This document shows, in pieces, positions 45,348 to 53,933 of a DNA stretch of 64,000 bases. A program made the translations under genes and the position numbers. The first letter of the stretch is position 1. Each line of letters opens with the position of its first letter. A model generated the notes under the pieces. It was not told the DNA's origin and made no database searches. It saw only the letters and a program-made list of their open reading frames with translations. Location of the stretch: contig NZ_JACLCP010000001.1 in assembly GCF_014243395.1 (NCBI RefSeq), positions 620,001 to 684,000 on the forward strand. The letters run 5' to 3'. This stretch comes from Winogradskyella flava (GTDB lineage Bacteria > Bacteroidota > Bacteroidia > Flavobacteriales > Flavobacteriaceae).

Positions 45348-47120
45348 ATGCAATATCCAAATGATTTTTATAGAGAGCAACTTGAGATAAACACTTTAGA
45401 ATCAAAGCGACTGTTCAAAAAAATAGGATGGTATAGTGTACTCAGAATTTCTGTTTTTTTAATTGCCGCTTTTGGATGTTATCTCACTTTCAGGCAATGG
45501 CAAATTGCTACTGTAATTGCTGTTTCTGGTATTGCTGTATTCTTGTTCTTACTGTCGAGATTCACAGATTTAAAAACTAAAAGAGCATTACATAAGCGAC
45601 TTGTAGCCATAAATGAAGTAGAACTTAATATTGGTTCAGGCGATTTTCACAATAGACCTGATGGTTTACAATTTCAAAACCCTAGGCATGAATATAGCTT
45701 GGATATAGATTTGTTCGGTAGAGGATCTTTCTTTCAGTTTATTAATCGTACTGCGATAAAGGAAGGTACTGAAAAATTAGCAAAATATTTACTTGCTAAC
45801 AATACATCCAATATAGAAACTAGGCAAGAAGCTATTAAGGAATTGGCGAATTTACCAAAATGGCGACAACATTATTCTGGTGTAGCTCAAGGTGTAGTTG
45901 TAGAATATTCGGCAAGTTCAATCATCAGTTGGCTTAAAGATTATAAACCATTTTTAAATAAGACTGTATATTTGCTAACTCTTGCTTTTAGTATTATTTC
46001 AGTAGCGATTTTAGTACTTGGTATTACTGAGATTATACGCATTAAGTATGCAGGTTATTGGTTGCTATTTGGACTAGCCATTACAGGAAAGTACTTAAAA
46101 CAAATTAACAAGCTTGCGCAAAACACAGAGAAAGCAAAAGATACCTTTAGGCAATATACATTGTTATTAGAACAGATTGAAAAACAGGAATTCCAATCCA
46201 ATCTTCTCAAGTCCAAGCAGCTCAAAATACAATCCGAACACTTAAGAGCTTCTCAAGTATTTTCGAAATTTTCAAAGGCTTTAGATGCTCTAGATAACCG
46301 AAATAATTTTATTTCAGCCATTTTTGGGAATGGGTATTTGCTTTGGGATATAAGACAAGGCTATCATGTAGAGCAATGGATCACCAAGTATGCAGATAAG
46401 GTTGAAGATTGGTTTGAAGTTGTTACCTTTTTTGATGCTTTTAATAGTTTTGGGAATTATGCCTTTAACCATCAAAAATTCACCTATCCAGAAATTACAA
46501 CCGAGTCGGCGACAATAAACGCAAAAGATTTGGGTCATCCGTTATTGAAACCTGAAAAACGAATCGATAGCGACCTAGAATTACAACAAGAGCAATTCTT
46601 TATTGTTACTGGAGCAAACATGGCAGGTAAAAGTACATTCTTAAGAACGGTTGCACTTCATATTGTTATGGCTAATATTGGTTTGCCAGTGTGTGCTAAG
46701 CAAAGTAAGTACAAACCAATTAAGTTGATTACAAGTATGCGAACCACAGATTCGCTAACGGATGACAGTTCGTATTTCTTTAGTGAGTTAACAAGGTTAA
46801 AATTTGTTGTGGACACTATTGAAAAGGAGAAAAATTACTTTGTGATTCTCGATGAAATCTTAAAAGGCACCAACAGTACGGACAAAGCTATAGGTTCTAG
46901 AAAATTTGTAGAGAAATTGGTAAAGCTAAACGCAACTGGAATCATCGCGACACATGACTTAAGCCTTACAGAAATCGAAGCTGAACTAGAAGCTATAAAA
47001 AACTACTACTTCGATGCACAAATCTTAAATGATGAGCTCTTCTTTGATTACAAACTGAAGCACGGCGTTTGCCAAAATATGAATGCTAGTTTTCTTTTGA
47101 AGAAAATGGAGATAGTTTAA
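45348..47120 (+). CDS. membrane-anchored MutS-like ATPase
   Basis: A 590-residue protein with the MutS core and ATPase domain but without the N-terminal mismatch-binding domain. Two hydrophobic pairs lie near residues 27-65 (RISVFLIAAFGCYLTF, TVIAVSGIAVFLFLL) and 205-245 (VYLLTLAFSIISVAILVLGI). ATPase motifs: Walker A TGANMAGKSTFLRTVA (near 420), DSSYFFSELTRL, Walker B FVILDEILKGTNSTDKAIGS and the switch IIATHDLSL. Such MutS-related proteins are frequent in Bacteroidota; a role in mismatch repair is not supported because the recognition domain is absent and it is membrane-bound. Confidence 0.85.
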   Translation: MQYPNDFYREQLEINTLESKRLFKKIGWYSVLRISVFLIAAFGCYLTFRQWQIATVIAVSGIAVFLFLLSRFTDLKTKRALHKRLVAINEVELNIGSGDFHNRPDGLQFQNPRHEYSLDIDLFGRGSFFQFINRTAIKEGTEKLAKYLLANNTSNIETRQEAIKELANLPKWRQHYSGVAQGVVVEYSASSIISWLKDYKPFLNKTVYLLTLAFSIISVAILVLGITEIIRIKYAGYWLLFGLAITGKYLKQINKLAQNTEKAKDTFRQYTLLLEQIEKQEFQSNLLKSKQLKIQSEHLRASQVFSKFSKALDALDNRNNFISAIFGNGYLLWDIRQGYHVEQWITKYADKVEDWFEVVTFFDAFNSFGNYAFNHQKFTYPEITTESATINAKDLGHPLLKPEKRIDSDLELQQEQFFIVTGANMAGKSTFLRTVALHIVMANIGLPVCAKQSKYKPIKLITSMRTTDSLTDDSSYFFSELTRLKFVVDTIEKEKNYFVILDEILKGTNSTDKAIGSRKFVEKLVKLNATGIIATHDLSLTEIEAELEAIKNYYFDAQILNDELFFDYKLKHGVCQNMNASFLLKKMEIV

Positions 47121-47122
47121 AT

Positions 47123-47155
47123 AAAAAACCCTCTCTGTTTCCAGAAAGGGTTTAA
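47123..47155. terminator. terminator between the MutS-like gene and rpmA
   Basis: AAACCCTCTCTG (47126-47137) pairs with CAGAAAGGGTTT (47142-47153) with one mismatch; A-run on the left gives a U-run for the minus-strand rplU-rpmA transcript, and it also follows the plus-strand gene. Confidence 0.75.
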
Positions 47156-47177
47156 ACTTTGTAAGAAGTAAAATTTC

Positions 47178-47438
47178 TTAAGCCTCAAAAGGCTCAATAG
47201 AAACGTAAGACTTATTGTCTTTTTTCTTAGTAAATTTCACTAAACCATCTACTTTAGCATGTAAAGTGTGGTCTTTGCCTTGGTATACATTCTCACCTGG
47301 GTGATGTGTGTTACCACGTTGTCTTATGATAATGTTACCAGCAACAGCAGCTTGTCCACCAAAAATCTTAACGCCAAGACGTTTCGATTCTGATTCTCTA
47401 CCATTCTTCGAACTACCAACTCCTTTTTTATGAGCCAT
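47178..47438 (-). CDS. rpmA: 50S ribosomal protein L27
   Basis: An 86-residue L27: [42 protein letters not shown] begins at the highly conserved N-terminus near the peptidyl-transferase centre, followed by [18 protein letters not shown]. The MAHKKG start without an N-terminal extension means no prepeptide processing is needed. Second gene of rplU-rpmA, 42 bases after rplU. Confidence 0.97.
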   Translation of the reverse strand: MAHKKGVGSSKNGRESESKRLGVKIFGGQAAVAGNIIIRQRGNTHHPGENVYQGKDHTLHAKVDGLVKFTKKKDNKSYVSIEPFEA

Positions 47439-47480
47439 GATCTTAAGGTTTTATATTGTTATACTTGAGTAGTTGAGCAA

Positions 47481-48182
47481 TTAAGCCTTACCACCATCTA
47501 ATTCGTCTTGCCATTTTTTAAGCTCGTCCCACTTACCATCAGCAGCTAATTTAGCTTGCTTTGGCCAAGTATCAGTAACATGGTTACCACGAACTCCTGC
47601 GATGATTTCAGAAATCTTAGCTGGCTTAGTTTTAGCTAATTCAGCAAAGGTAGAAATACCAGCTTCTACTAAAGTAGATGCAATTTTTGGTCCAATACCT
47701 TCAATTTTCTTTAAATCATCAGCTTTACCAGTAGCTTTTTTAGGCGCAGCTTTCTTCGGTGCAGCTTTTTCAGCTTTAGGAGCAGCAGCTTTCGCTTCTA
47801 CTTTAGGTTCAGCTTTCTTAGTTTCTTTTTTCGGAGCGGCTTTTTCAGCTTTTTTAGCTGGCTTAGCTCCAGAAGCAACAATACTTTCAATTACGATTTC
47901 AGTCAAAGATTGTCTGTGACCGTTTTTAACACGGTAACCTTTACGTCTTTTCTTTTTGAAAACTATTACTTTGTCACCTTTAAGGTGCTTTAAGACTTTA
48001 GCACTTACTTGTGCTCCGTCTATAGCTGGGGCGCCTAGAGTAGTTTTGTCACCATCACCTATTAAAAGAACGTTATCGAAAGAAACTTTCTTACCTTCTT
48101 CAGTAGATAAACGGTTAACAAAAACTTTTTGGTCTTTTTCAACTTTAAATTGATGCCCTGCTATCTCTACAATTGCGTACAT
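47481..48182 (-). CDS. rplU: 50S ribosomal protein L21 with C-terminal helix-hairpin-helix extension
   Basis: A 233-residue protein; ordinary L21 is ~100-105 residues. Residues 1-~103 are L21 (MYAIVEIAGHQFKVEKDQKV, KHLKGDKVIVFKKKRRKGYRVKNGHRQ). Residues ~105-155 are a Lys/Ala/Pro-rich linker (PAKKAEKAAPKK-type repeats). Residues ~155-233 hold a helix-hairpin-helix domain: LKKIEGIGPKIASTLVEAGI, FAELAKTKPAKISEII, ending WDELKKWQDEL. The extension is known in flavobacterial L21 and could bind nucleic acid. First gene of rplU-rpmA. Confidence 0.95.
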   Translation of the reverse strand: MYAIVEIAGHQFKVEKDQKVFVNRLSTEEGKKVSFDNVLLIGDGDKTTLGAPAIDGAQVSAKVLKHLKGDKVIVFKKKRRKGYRVKNGHRQSLTEIVIESIVASGAKPAKKAEKAAPKKETKKAEPKVEAKAAAPKAEKAAPKKAAPKKATGKADDLKKIEGIGPKIASTLVEAGISTFAELAKTKPAKISEIIAGVRGNHVTDTWPKQAKLAADGKWDELKKWQDELDGGKA

Positions 48183-48243
48183 AGCGTAACGTTTTTATTA
48201 ATTTGTTTATTAATTAAAATGCGCTTTTCTCAGAAAGCGGATG

Positions 48244-48274
48244 CAAATATACTCCTAAATTCTTATTATACAAA
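48244..48274 (-). promoter_or_regulatory. rplU-rpmA promoter
   Basis: Minus strand TTTG (48274-48271), exactly 19 bases, TATATTTG (48251-48244), a textbook Bacteroidota promoter. The leader to the rplU ATG is ~55 bases and contains a short hairpin. Confidence 0.7.
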
Positions 48275-48385
48275 CGTTTTTGGGCTTTTCGAGCGGTTTT
48301 TAAAATGATTTTTGAGACTTGATTTAAAAAAGACTAAAATTTGCATTGACCTTATTCGAGTTTTCACATTTAATTATGTTAAAAA

Positions 48386-48408
48386 GGAATAATCATTCCG
48401 TATTTTTG
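48386..48408 (+). promoter_or_regulatory. M16 operon -7 element with adjacent dyad
   Basis: TATTTTTG (48401-48408) fits the -7 consensus. Directly upstream lies the dyad GGAAT-AATC-ATTCC (48386-48399), positioned like an operator inside the promoter; no clear -33 TTG is seen, as in promoters that need an activator. Confidence 0.4.
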
Positions 48409-48482
48409 TCATCCTGTGTGTAACAATGTATACTTCGCACAGACAAACACTAAAACAATTTAAACACTAAACACATTTAATA

Positions 48483-49802
48483 ATGAAAAACAGCTTTTTT
48501 ACTCTAGCTCTTTTGTTGTTAGTAGGATTCCACTCCAACGCGCAGCAAGTAGAATTTGAAGAGTACGATTTAGATAATGGTATGCATGTCATTTTGCACC
48601 AAGATAATTCGGCTCCTGTAGTAACGGTTTCGGTAATGTATCATGTTGGTGCAAAGGACGAAGATCCTGAGCGTACAGGATTTGCCCATTTCTTTGAACA
48701 CCTTTTGTTTGAAGGTACCGAGAATATTCCTCGTGGAGAATGGTTTAACATTGTGACTTCTAATGGAGGAAGCAATAATGCCAATACCACGGACGACAGA
48801 ACTTACTATTACGAAGTATTTCCTTCTAATAGTGTAGAACTAGGACTTTGGATGGAATCAGAACGTTTATTACATCCAGTTATTAATCAAATAGGTGTAG
48901 ATACCCAGAACGAAGTTGTAAAAGAAGAAAAGCGTCTTCGTGTAGATAACCAGCCTTATGGAAATATTTTGGCTGAGGTTAAAAAGCGCATGTTTAAAGT
49001 ACACCCATACAAAGGGACTACGATTGGTGAGATGGAGCATTTGGATGCCGCGACTTTAGAAGAATTTCAGGCGTTCAACAAAAAATACTATGTACCTAAC
49101 AATGCTGTATTGGTTGTTGCCGGAGATATCGATAAAGCTGAGGTGAAGAAAATGATTCAAGATTATTTTGGTCCAATTCCAAGAGGTGCAGAGGTAACTC
49201 GCGATCTACCAAGAGAAGAGCCAATTACAGAATCAATGAGAGACAAGGCTTTTGATGCTAACATTCAAATTCCAGCTGTAATTGCAGCTTATAGAACGCC
49301 ATCTTTTAAGGATAGAGATGCCTATATATTGGATATGATTTCTAGTTATTTGAGTGGTGGTAAAAGTTCGATTTTATACAAAAAACTTGTTGATGAGCAG
49401 AAACAAGCACTTGCAGTACAGGCTGTAAATATCAGTCAGGAGGATTATGGTCTATACGCTCTTTTTGCATTACCATTAGGTGATGTCTCTCTAGACACAC
49501 TAATTACGGAAATGGATGAGGAAGTTGCTAAGATTCAAACTGAATTAATCTCTGAGCGTGATTATCAAAAGCTTCAAAACCAATTTGAAAATCAGTTTGT
49601 AAACTCTAATTCTAGCGTGGCAGGTATCGCTAATTCTTTAGCGCGTTATTACATGTTATATGATAATGTAAACTTGATTAATAACGAAATAGATATTTAT
49701 CGTTCTATTACAAGAGAGGAAATTAGAGATGTAGCTAAGAAGTATTTGAATTCAAATCAGCGATTAATACTAGAGTATTTACCAAAGAAAGATGATCAAT
49801 AA
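48483..49802 (+). CDS. exported M16 family zinc peptidase (active subunit)
   Basis: A 439-residue secreted peptidase. Signal peptide ends GFHSNAQQ. The inverted zinc motif HxxEH is present as HFFEH (His69, Glu72, His73), with the third ligand Glu in NEVVKEEKRLR ~75 residues later. The C-terminal half is the usual second M16 domain. It degrades small peptides in the periplasm. The next gene encodes the non-catalytic partner and overlaps or abuts it. Confidence 0.94.
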   Translation: MKNSFFTLALLLLVGFHSNAQQVEFEEYDLDNGMHVILHQDNSAPVVTVSVMYHVGAKDEDPERTGFAHFFEHLLFEGTENIPRGEWFNIVTSNGGSNNANTTDDRTYYYEVFPSNSVELGLWMESERLLHPVINQIGVDTQNEVVKEEKRLRVDNQPYGNILAEVKKRMFKVHPYKGTTIGEMEHLDAATLEEFQAFNKKYYVPNNAVLVVAGDIDKAEVKKMIQDYFGPIPRGAEVTRDLPREEPITESMRDKAFDANIQIPAVIAAYRTPSFKDRDAYILDMISSYLSGGKSSILYKKLVDEQKQALAVQAVNISQEDYGLYALFALPLGDVSLDTLITEMDEEVAKIQTELISERDYQKLQNQFENQFVNSNSSVAGIANSLARYYMLYDNVNLINNEIDIYRSITREEIRDVAKKYLNSNQRLILEYLPKKDDQ

Positions 49803-49821
49803 AATAAAAATGAATAGTAAC

Positions 49822-51903
49822 ATGAAAACTAAAATATCAGCATTTATTGTATTGTTTTTAATGGCAGTAGGTGTGAATGCGCAAATAGACAGATCTAAGC
49901 AACCTGAGCCAGGGCCTGCACCTGAAATTGTATTAGAGAAACCAGGAGAGTTTGAATTAAAAAATGGTATTCAGGTTTTGGTTGTAGAGAATCATAAATT
50001 ACCTAGGGTATCTTATTCTTTAAGAATAGACAACAAGCCTATAGCGGAAGGTAAAAAGGCTGGAGTTTCAAGTATTCTTGCCGCAATGTTAGGTAATGGA
50101 ACGACGAATATTCCTAAGGATGAATTTAATGATGAAATTGATTTTTTAGGTGCCAATTTAAATTTTGGTGCTCAAGGTGCATTCGCAAGTTCTTTGTCTA
50201 AGTATTCCGATAGAATTATAGAATTAATGGCCGATGCAGCAATGAATCCTTTGCTTACTCAAGAGGAGTTTGAAAAAGAAAAGGAAAAGCTTATCGAAAA
50301 TTTAAAATCTCAAGAAAAGAGTGTAGACGCTGTTGCAGGTAGAGTTGGAGGCGCATTATCTTATGGTAAAAACCACCCAAGAGGAGAGTTTGTTACCGAA
50401 GAAACCGTAAACAATATTGAGTTTGGTGATGTTTTGGCATTTTACGAAAAGTATTTTAATCCTAATAACGCCTATTTGGTTGTGGTTGGTGATGTAGATA
50501 TGAGCGATGTAAAACGTCAGATCAAAAAGCATTTTGGCCTATGGGAAAAGTCTGCTGGTGTAGATATTACGATCCCTGAGCCTGCCGCAAATGCACAATA
50601 CACACAGATAAATTTTGTGGATATGCCAAATGCAGTACAGTCTAATATTTCATTAACTAATAACGTCGATTTTAAGATGAATGATGATGACTACCATGCC
50701 GTTCTTATCGCTAATAAGATTTTAGGTGGTGGATTTGGTAGTTATTTAAATATGAATCTTCGTGAAGAACATGGTTATACCTATGGCGCACGTTCTAATA
50801 TTAGCACAAGCAGATGGAACGCTTCTCGCTTTACAGCTGGAGCTGCAGTTAGAAATATGGTGACCGATAGCGCAGTTGTAGAAACGCTTAAAGAGATTAA
50901 CAGAATTAAAACGGAACCTGTAGATTCTAAGGATTTGGCAAATGCAAAAGCTAAATATGTTGGTGATTTCGTTTTGGCTTTAGAGCGTCCACAAACTATT
51001 GCTAATTATGCATTGAATATTAAGTTGAATGATTTACCAGAAGACTTCTACTCTACATACTTAAAGAAAATCAATGCGGTAACTAAAGATGATGTTACGC
51101 GTGTTGCTAATAAACACTTTAAACCAGAAAATGCGCGTATTGTTGTAGTAGGTAAAGGAAGTGAAGTATTAGAGAATCTTGAAAAAACAGGTATACCAAT
51201 TAAGTATTATGATGCTTATGCGAGTGCAACGGAGAAGCCAGTTTTCTCTAAGCCACTGCCAGAAGGGTTAACTGCAGAAGCGGTAATTAAGAATTACGTA
51301 AAAGCGATTGGAGGTGAAGATGCCTTAAGAAGTGTAAATACGACTTTAGTTAATTCTGAAATGACAATTCCTGGTGCGCCGTTTAAACCTAATGCAACTA
51401 TTAAGCAAATGGCACCGAATAAATTTAAAATGGAAGTTGTTGCAGAAGGCATGGGTACATTAATGAAGCAAAATTTTGATGGTGAAAATGGTTACATGGA
51501 ACAACAAGGAAGAAAGATTCCTATGGAAGATAAAGAATTATCATCTAGGAAATCCAATAAAGGATTGTTTGAAGAATTGTATATGGAACCTTCTGCTCTT
51601 GAGTTAGAGAGTATGACAACTATTGATGGGACTGATGCTTATAAGATTAAAGTTACTAAAGACGGAGAGTCTTCTTACAGGTATTATGATGTTAATACTG
51701 GCTATTTAATAAGAACAGAGACAACGGTAGAAGCTCAAGGGCAATCCATTACGAATGTAACAGACTTGTCTAATTACCAAGAAGTAAATGGTATTATGAT
51801 GCCATATACTATGAAAGTAACTACAGGACCTCAAGCTTTCACTTTTGAAACTAAAGAAGTTAAAATCAACGAAGGTGTTACTGACGCTGATTTTGTTGAT
51901 TAA
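49822..51903 (+). CDS. exported M16 family protein lacking the zinc motif, with a C-terminal extension
   Basis: A 693-residue protein from the chosen ATG, with signal peptide MKTKISAFIVLFLMAVGVNAQ. ATGs at 49792 (overlapping the previous stop) and 49810 are also in frame; the signal peptide favours 49822. Residues ~30-460 are two M16 domains, but HxxEH is absent: the matching place reads KKAGVSSILAAMLGNGTTNI. It therefore looks like the non-catalytic half of an M16 heterodimer. The last ~220 residues (VIKNYVKAIGGEDALRSVNTTL ... YRYYDVNTGYLIRTETT) are an LolA/outer-membrane-lipoprotein-sorting-like beta-domain. Confidence 0.9.
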   Translation: MKTKISAFIVLFLMAVGVNAQIDRSKQPEPGPAPEIVLEKPGEFELKNGIQVLVVENHKLPRVSYSLRIDNKPIAEGKKAGVSSILAAMLGNGTTNIPKDEFNDEIDFLGANLNFGAQGAFASSLSKYSDRIIELMADAAMNPLLTQEEFEKEKEKLIENLKSQEKSVDAVAGRVGGALSYGKNHPRGEFVTEETVNNIEFGDVLAFYEKYFNPNNAYLVVVGDVDMSDVKRQIKKHFGLWEKSAGVDITIPEPAANAQYTQINFVDMPNAVQSNISLTNNVDFKMNDDDYHAVLIANKILGGGFGSYLNMNLREEHGYTYGARSNISTSRWNASRFTAGAAVRNMVTDSAVVETLKEINRIKTEPVDSKDLANAKAKYVGDFVLALERPQTIANYALNIKLNDLPEDFYSTYLKKINAVTKDDVTRVANKHFKPENARIVVVGKGSEVLENLEKTGIPIKYYDAYASATEKPVFSKPLPEGLTAEAVIKNYVKAIGGEDALRSVNTTLVNSEMTIPGAPFKPNATIKQMAPNKFKMEVVAEGMGTLMKQNFDGENGYMEQQGRKIPMEDKELSSRKSNKGLFEELYMEPSALELESMTTIDGTDAYKIKVTKDGESSYRYYDVNTGYLIRTETTVEAQGQSITNVTDLSNYQEVNGIMMPYTMKVTTGPQAFTFETKEVKINEGVTDADFVD

Positions 51904-51928
51904 AACTTGATAATAAATATTTAAGATT

Positions 51929-51956
51929 AAACCGAAGTGAAAGCTTCGGTTTTTTT
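51929..51956 (+). terminator. terminator of the M16 operon
   Basis: AAACCGAAG (51929-51937) pairs with CTTCGGTTT (51944-51952), followed by a T-run that touches the end of the convergent EamA gene. Confidence 0.85.
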
Positions 51957-52833
51957 ATGTCTTTCTTTTATGCGCAAGATAGACACCAACTAGAATTAAT
52001 AAGGCGGCCAAACCTTGTATAAAACTAAAGGCTTCGCCATCTAGCACTCCCCAAATCAGAGCTACAATTGGCATGACATAGGTTACAGAAGAAGCAAAGA
52101 CTGGAGTAGAGATTTGTACTAGTTTATTAAAAAACACCTTGGCCAAAGCTGTACCGAAAACAGAAAGAATAGTCACGTATACTAAAGAACTAAGCAAATA
52201 AGGATTATGAAATCGTTCTGCTGAAAAGAAGTCCGTAAACAGTAAGACAATCAAGGCCGGAATAACAATAAACACATAGTTTCCAGCGGCAATGGCCAAG
52301 GGCTTTACATGTTGTAAATAGCGTTTTATAATATTCACATTGGCAGCATACATTAATGTGGAAGCAATAACGAAACCTGCATACAAATAGTTTTGGTTGG
52401 GATTTAATTCGGATCCCTTTAAAATTAGAATGGCAGTGCCAACAAAACCTATGATAACACCTATGACCTGTCGTTTTGTCGATGCAATTTTAAAGACAGC
52501 AAAACCCAATAGGATAGTATTTAGAGGTACCAAGGAATTTAATATTGAGGCTACGGCACTATCAATTTCGGTCTCTGCAATCGCAAAAAAGAAAGCTGGA
52601 AAAAATGAACCTAATAGACCAGAGATCAATAACCATTTCCATTTGGATTTTGGAATGGCCTTTAGTTTAGAATAACCTGCTATTAAAAGAATAATACCTG
52701 TAATGATAGTTCTGAGCGCACCAAGTTGATATGGCGTAAGCCCCAAAAGTGACTTTTTTATTAAAATAAAGGAGCTTCCCCATATTACGGAAAGTATTAT
52801 TAAGTAAATCCACTTTATGTTAGGGTTTTTCAT
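51955..52833 (-). CDS. EamA/DMT family transporter
   Basis: A 292-residue inner-membrane protein with ten hydrophobic helices in two EamA halves. The start IKWIYLIILSVIWGSSFILIKKSL and the GLTPYQLGALRTIITGIILL motif, and in the second half PVFASSVTYVMPIVALIWGVLDGE, are typical. Drug/metabolite transporter family; substrate unknown (amino acids or metabolites are common). Confidence 0.92.
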   Translation of the reverse strand: MKNPNIKWIYLIILSVIWGSSFILIKKSLLGLTPYQLGALRTIITGIILLIAGYSKLKAIPKSKWKWLLISGLLGSFFPAFFFAIAETEIDSAVASILNSLVPLNTILLGFAVFKIASTKRQVIGVIIGFVGTAILILKGSELNPNQNYLYAGFVIASTLMYAANVNIIKRYLQHVKPLAIAAGNYVFIVIPALIVLLFTDFFSAERFHNPYLLSSLVYVTILSVFGTALAKVFFNKLVQISTPVFASSVTYVMPIVALIWGVLDGEAFSFIQGLAALLILVGVYLAHKRKT

Positions 52834-52929
52834 ACAAAGACAACGTCAAAGTATCACAAAATACGTTAATTCTTTCGCAAGAAACAGCAATATTTATTAG
52901 ATTTATCCAAAATTTAATAGTTTAAATCT

Positions 52930-53445
52930 ATGAAGACATTTAAGAGTATAAGTATTGTCGCAATGATGATTTTGGTTTTCACATCGTGTAAAAACGATAA
53001 GCAACCAGAGGTTAAGACAGTAGATGTAGAAATTGCTAATAATGATGTTTCTAAAACTCTAGACCCCAATGCTAATTATGCTAAAGTTGAATTCGGTATT
53101 GATGGTATGACGTGCGCTATGGGTTGTGCAAAAACCATCGAAAAGAAAATGGCCAAAATGGATGGTGTAAAATCAGCTAAGGTCGATTTTGACAAACGAT
53201 TGGCCATGGTAGAATTTGATGAGGCCAAAGTAACTCCAAAATCCTTAGAGGAAACGGTAACTAGTGTTGCGGAAATATATAAAGTAAAAGACATCAAACT
53301 TGTTGATGATTTTAGTGAAAGTAAAAAGACTTGTAAGGCCGATTGCAAGATGGCATGTTGCACAGGCGATGCGAAAAAAGATAAAGAAGCCTGCATGAAA
53401 GATTGTAAAAAAGAATGCTGCTCTGGAGAAAAGAAAGCAGAGTAG
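52930..53445 (+). CDS. HMA-domain lipoprotein with two Cys clusters
   Basis: A 171-residue lipoprotein (MMILVFTSC, Cys20). Residues ~50-120 are a heavy-metal-associated fold: FGIDGMTCAMGCAKTIEKKM, DGVKSAKVDFDKRLAMVEFDE. The metal loop is CAMGC (Cys62, Cys66), a CxxxC variant of the usual CxxC. The C-terminus adds two copies of a CxxxCxxxCC motif (CKADCKMACC and CMKDCKKECC) separated by a Lys/Asp linker. It is exported, so it probably binds copper or a similar ion in the periplasm or outer membrane. Followed by a terminator. Confidence 0.85.
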   Translation: MKTFKSISIVAMMILVFTSCKNDKQPEVKTVDVEIANNDVSKTLDPNANYAKVEFGIDGMTCAMGCAKTIEKKMAKMDGVKSAKVDFDKRLAMVEFDEAKVTPKSLEETVTSVAEIYKVKDIKLVDDFSESKKTCKADCKMACCTGDAKKDKEACMKDCKKECCSGEKKAE

Positions 53446-53470
53446 ACATTTTTTAAATTCAACGTTATAT

Positions 53471-53502
53471 AAACGCTATCCAATTCTTGGATGGCGTTTT
53501 TT
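53471..53502 (+). terminator. terminator of the HMA lipoprotein gene
   Basis: AAACGCTATCCAA (53471-53483) pairs with TTGGATGGCGTTT (53487-53499) with one wobble, then a T-run. Confidence 0.8.
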
Positions 53503-53863
53503 ATTGGACTTGCAGCAGAATAAAAGCAATTGCGAGACATCCTATTGGCAAAAACCATAAAAGATATATGGACGTATTCTTAGCTTTTGTTTTTGCGTTT
53601 AGAACGTTTCGTTTTTTACCATTAAAGCGCATCCAGTTTTTAAAAATGATAAATACCGAAATTAATGCAAATAGTATCCAAAACTTTGTTGAGGATATCG
53701 TCATCATCTTCATCTGTTTTGCAAAAGCCATAAAGAAAGCTACCAAGGCCAATATGATGGATAGTTCTAGGAAGTTGATATATGCTAATGCCAAACTAAG
53801 ACTTTGTTTTCCTAAAGTCTTTTTATAATAGTTAAAAACAGAAATATAATAGTGGTCTAACAT
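53501..53863 (-). CDS. small membrane protein, unknown
   Basis: A 120-residue protein with three hydrophobic helices (IILALVAFFMAFAK, FWILFALISVFIIFK, YLLWFLPIGCLAIAFILL), positive loop KNWMRFNGKKRNVLNAKTK between the second and third. ATG at 53863 is preferred over an upstream in-frame ATG at 53890, which would place the start in a terminator stem. The opposite strand also has an open frame, but this one has clear membrane topology. Not recognised. Confidence 0.6.
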   Translation of the reverse strand: MLDHYYISVFNYYKKTLGKQSLSLALAYINFLELSIILALVAFFMAFAKQMKMMTISSTKFWILFALISVFIIFKNWMRFNGKKRNVLNAKTKAKNTSIYLLWFLPIGCLAIAFILLQVQ

Positions 53864-53875
53864 AAGGACATTATA

Positions 53876-53911
53876 GATAAAAAAAACCACATCTTTTTAC
53901 CCAAGATGTGG
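53876..53911 (-). terminator. terminator of the TonB receptor/DUF5689 operon
   Basis: CCACATCTT (53887-53895) pairs with AAGATGTGG (53903-53911); the A-run at 53879-53886 gives the U-run on the minus transcript, 23 bases after the DUF5689 stop. Confidence 0.8.
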
Positions 53912-53933
53912 CTCTAATTTTAATTATCAGACA

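Larger units (their letters stand above)
48183..48482. other. 300-base divergent regulatory region between rplU and the M16 genes
   Basis: No gene is seen. It holds the rplU promoter (48244-48274), a short hairpin in the rplU leader (CGCTTTTCT / AGAAAGCG, 48222-48239) and the M16 promoter region with a dyad (48386-48408). Confidence 0.6.

Noticed and set aside
45348..47120. MutS-like gene as mismatch repair mutS
   Set aside because: It lacks the mismatch-recognition domain and has membrane helices.
47602..47919. Plus-strand frame inside rplU
   Set aside because: Its Ala/Phe/Ser-rich product is the antisense of the Lys/Ala-rich linker of L21; no start signals or homology.
48222..48239. Hairpin in the rplU leader as an L21 autoregulatory element
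   Set aside because: The stem is short and imperfect, and I cannot match it to a known ribosomal leader in Bacteroidota; kept only as a note in the intergenic region.
53487..53828. Plus-strand open frame opposite the small membrane protein
   Set aside because: It covers the same DNA as the minus-strand gene, has no recognisable domain, and starts inside the terminator stem of the HMA lipoprotein gene; the minus-strand reading has clean membrane helices.
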